This document shows positions 62,470 through 64,000 of a DNA stretch of 64,000 nt, in pieces. The notes beneath the pieces are model-generated. The model made no database searches. It was given only the letters and a program-made list of their open reading frames with translations, and was not told the origin of the DNA. The translations under genes and the position numbers were made by a program. The stretch spans positions 54,399-118,398 of the forward strand of contig CAKZYA010000016.1 in the NCBI GenBank assembly GCA_937883755.1, in the 5' to 3' direction. The DNA comes from an uncultured Flammeovirgaceae bacterium (GTDB lineage: Bacteria; Bacteroidota; Bacteroidia; Cytophagales; Cyclobacteriaceae). Position 1 is the stretch's first letter, and the number at the start of each line of letters is the position of its first letter.

Positions 62470-62888
62470 TCTTTGATTGGTTTTATATCCGACAACACCG
62501 TTACTACCAACCATTTTTCGGCTTCCTTGGCTAAGGAAATTTGGTACATAAAATCGTACTCATGGCTAATTGCTTGCAGCATAACATCCACGGTTTCGCC
62601 TCGAATTACGTGGGCATTTTTTATGGTAATTTCTCGCGGAGTGCCGCCCAGTTTTTTGTCGGCAACCATCTGAATAAAGTCGCTTCTTTTGAAGGGCATC
62701 AACTTGTCACCAATTTTAGCAAACTGCATCATTTCGGGATGCAGGACTTGCTCCAGGCTGCTCGCATCATTTTCGTCTACAAGTGTTACAAAATCCTTGG
62801 CGGCTTGAATTGCATCCTTTGGTGCCTTCTCATTGGATGCACTGTAATTAGTCATCACTGCTACCAAAATCATTAACATCGTTTTCAT
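62466..62888 (-). CDS. secreted NTF2/DUF4440-like protein
   Basis: 140 residues. N-terminal signal-like segment (MKTMLMILVAVMTNYSAS), then IQAAKDFVTLVDENDASSLEQVLHPEMMQFAKIGDKLMPFKRSDFIQMVADKKLGG, a SnoaL/NTF2-like pattern. First gene of the four-gene operon with the DOMON protein, kinase and regulator. No catalytic residues recognised. Confidence 0.75.
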   Translation of the reverse strand: MKTMLMILVAVMTNYSASNEKAPKDAIQAAKDFVTLVDENDASSLEQVLHPEMMQFAKIGDKLMPFKRSDFIQMVADKKLGGTPREITIKNAHVIRGETVDVMLQAISHEYDFMYQISLAKEAEKWLVVTVLSDIKPIKE

Positions 62889-63302
62889 AATACTAGAAAT
62901 TTACAAGATTAAATAATTGATTTACCGATGCAAGATGAGACCAAATGCTGATGTATATCAGGGTGATGTTGTAGAACCAGGATTATTTGTTGTGAAACAA
63001 GTAAATATCGTATTGAAGCAAATCCACTTTTTTAGTTCTACGAGTTTCTGCTAAAGAAAACCTCCCGAAATGTTCTGTTAGCCCCGGTAATTCCCATGCA
63101 TAAGTAGCTTGGGTAAAATGGCAAGTTTGGCGCTTGCTTGCCAAGCGGTGAATTCGTGTAACCAAGAAAGTAGAAAAGAGGCCGATTAAAAAGTTGATTT
63201 TTTTTCGGAAGAAGCAGTTACGTTCGGTCAGCCCACTGCGACATAGGGGCATTAAAAGCATTTTTAAAAAGTAAACCTGTTTCACTTAACAAGAACAACA
63301 AA
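62889..63302. other. intergenic region with a possible hairpin
   Basis: 414 bp with no confident gene. GGCAAG (63120-63125) and CTTGCC (63137-63142) can pair around an 11-base loop, but no T-run follows. A minus-strand frame of 100 codons at 62983-63285 starts MKQVYFLKM and has no recognisable family or signal. I treat it as probably non-coding. Confidence 0.45.
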
Positions 63303-63881
63303 ATGAAATACTTTAAGCGCATTAAACAGAACATTCCTACCCAACCTTTTTTAGCCCAAATAGATTCTATCGAGGATGCCTGGGCTGGCTCAACCGGACG
63401 CCAAGATAAAATAAAAGTGCAACGCGAAGCACTTGCAATCCCTTTACGTGGCCTGAGAAAGTCTGCCATCGGCGACAGAAAACGCCGGGATGTACACGAA
63501 AGCCGCTGGACAACCGGTAGTCAACAGTATCCTATGTTTGTTGATTTCCTAAACGACTTTGCCGAGGAGCGAAACGAAATACTCGGACGAGCAAAAGTTG
63601 TCTGTTTACCCGCTGGTAAGCGCGTGTACCCGCATATTGATCGGGGTGAATACTATCGCGTTCGCAATCGTTATCATTTTGTCCTTCGCTCAAGTTTGGG
63701 TTCCTGGATGAAAACGGGCGATGAAGAGGTACGTATGCAGGAAGGTGAACTTTGGTGGTTTGATAATAACCAAATGCACGAAGCCCGCAACGATGGCGAT
63801 GAGGATCGTATCCACGTAATTTTTGATATGCTACCGGCTGCACTGGAAGAGGAAGTATTGGGAGTGCAAAGCGTTCATTGA
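63303..63881 (+). CDS. aspartyl/asparaginyl beta-hydroxylase family dioxygenase
   Basis: 192 residues. VCLPAGKRVYPHIDRGEYYRVRNRYHFVLRS contains the iron ligand pair HxD (PHID) and the 2-oxoglutarate-binding basic residues, and ELWWFDNNQMHEARNDGDEDRIHVIFD carries the distal His and the R/H pair. These are the standard Asp/Asn beta-hydroxylase landmarks. It hydroxylates an amino acid or a protein residue using Fe(II), O2 and 2-oxoglutarate. Stand-alone gene at the window edge. Confidence 0.87.
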   Translation: MKYFKRIKQNIPTQPFLAQIDSIEDAWAGSTGRQDKIKVQREALAIPLRGLRKSAIGDRKRRDVHESRWTTGSQQYPMFVDFLNDFAEERNEILGRAKVVCLPAGKRVYPHIDRGEYYRVRNRYHFVLRSSLGSWMKTGDEEVRMQEGELWWFDNNQMHEARNDGDEDRIHVIFDMLPAALEEEVLGVQSVH

Positions 63882-64000
63882 GCAACGGTTAGTCATCAGT
63901 TCAAATTCTTGATCGCATTGGAATGTTAAGCCTAGCCTAGCTACGTAGTCGTCCCTGATAAAAGCAGTTGATGGGATTAACTATTTGAAAGTCAGAATTA
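63882..64000. other. end of window, no gene seen
   Basis: 119 bp after the hydroxylase stop. No terminator, repeat or start of another gene can be supported. Confidence 0.4.

Noticed and set aside
1..64000. tRNA, rRNA, CRISPR array, insertion sequence or prophage
   Set aside because: I found no tRNA-like cloverleaf, regularly spaced direct repeats, transposase or phage genes while reading both strands.

Overview
The window looks like a chromosomal segment of a free-living, probably marine or sediment-dwelling member of the Bacteroidota, most likely order Cytophagales. The evidence is gene content: an LytS/LytR pair, BlaI/M56 peptidase, DUF1080 and DUF6807 secreted proteins, CE15 esterase, DUF6600 protein, SiaC/DUF1987, MenC and K+-dependent membrane pyrophosphatase. 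Gene starts mostly lack Shine-Dalgarno sequences, and at least one candidate promoter carries the Bacteroidota TAnnTTTG -7 box. I see no rRNA, tRNA, CRISPR array, intact insertion sequence or prophage.

Layout. 1-7.5 kb: a minus-strand block for exported carbohydrate chemistry (partial DUF6807, Tat-exported Gfo/Idh/MocA oxidoreductase, DUF1080 lipoprotein, Tat-like enolase-superfamily protein, formylglycine-generating-enzyme-like lipoprotein, a second Gfo/Idh/MocA protein). 7.6-16 kb: mixed housekeeping genes (esterase, degenerate mannose-1-phosphate guanylyltransferase, RecQ, Na/Pi symporter, SAP/DUF6434 protein, M14 peptidase, GNAT, VOC). 16-20 kb: regulators (WYL repressor, PAS/DHp protein lacking a kinase domain, ECF sigma with membrane partner, SiaC). 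20.2-24.8 kb: a pterin operon (6-pyruvoyl-tetrahydropterin synthase, GTP cyclohydrolase I, short-chain dehydrogenase), then small hypothetical genes, a flavin reductase-like protein and a ligase-associated exonuclease. 25-34.5 kb: membrane pyrophosphatase, DUF2157, Ser/Arg-rich DUF6600 protein, MenC, soluble pyrophosphatase, LuxR-type regulator, ExbB-like channel and small secreted proteins.

34.8-41 kb: methyltransferases, CE15 glucuronoyl esterase, a truncated phosphonatase-like gene beside a two-gene insert, a phosphotransferase-fold protein, HAD phosphatase and VIT1-type transporter. 41-47 kb: a GH63-like hydrolase, then a plus-strand cluster that reads as a non-phosphorylative L-fucose/6-deoxyhexose pathway (mutarotase, dehydrogenase, lactonase, second dehydrogenase, FAH-family hydrolase) without its dehydratase or a transporter. 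47-51 kb: NTF2-like lipoprotein, M56/BlaR-type sensor peptidase and BlaI repressor with a doubled palindromic operator, and two small secreted proteins. 51-60 kb: a trehalose/glycogen operon (treZ, GH57 with DUF3536, treY, malQ). 60-64 kb: a tight operon of NTF2-like protein, DOMON protein, LytS-type kinase and LytTR regulator, then an aspartyl/asparaginyl hydroxylase.

The best candidates for new biology are the pterin operon whose dehydrogenase lacks its catalytic tyrosine, the deoxyhexose pathway with a missing step, the DOMON protein co-operonic with a LytS/LytR pair, the BlaI operator repeats, the lipoprotein formylglycine-generating-enzyme homologue, and the sugar nucleotidyltransferase with a destroyed nucleotide loop.
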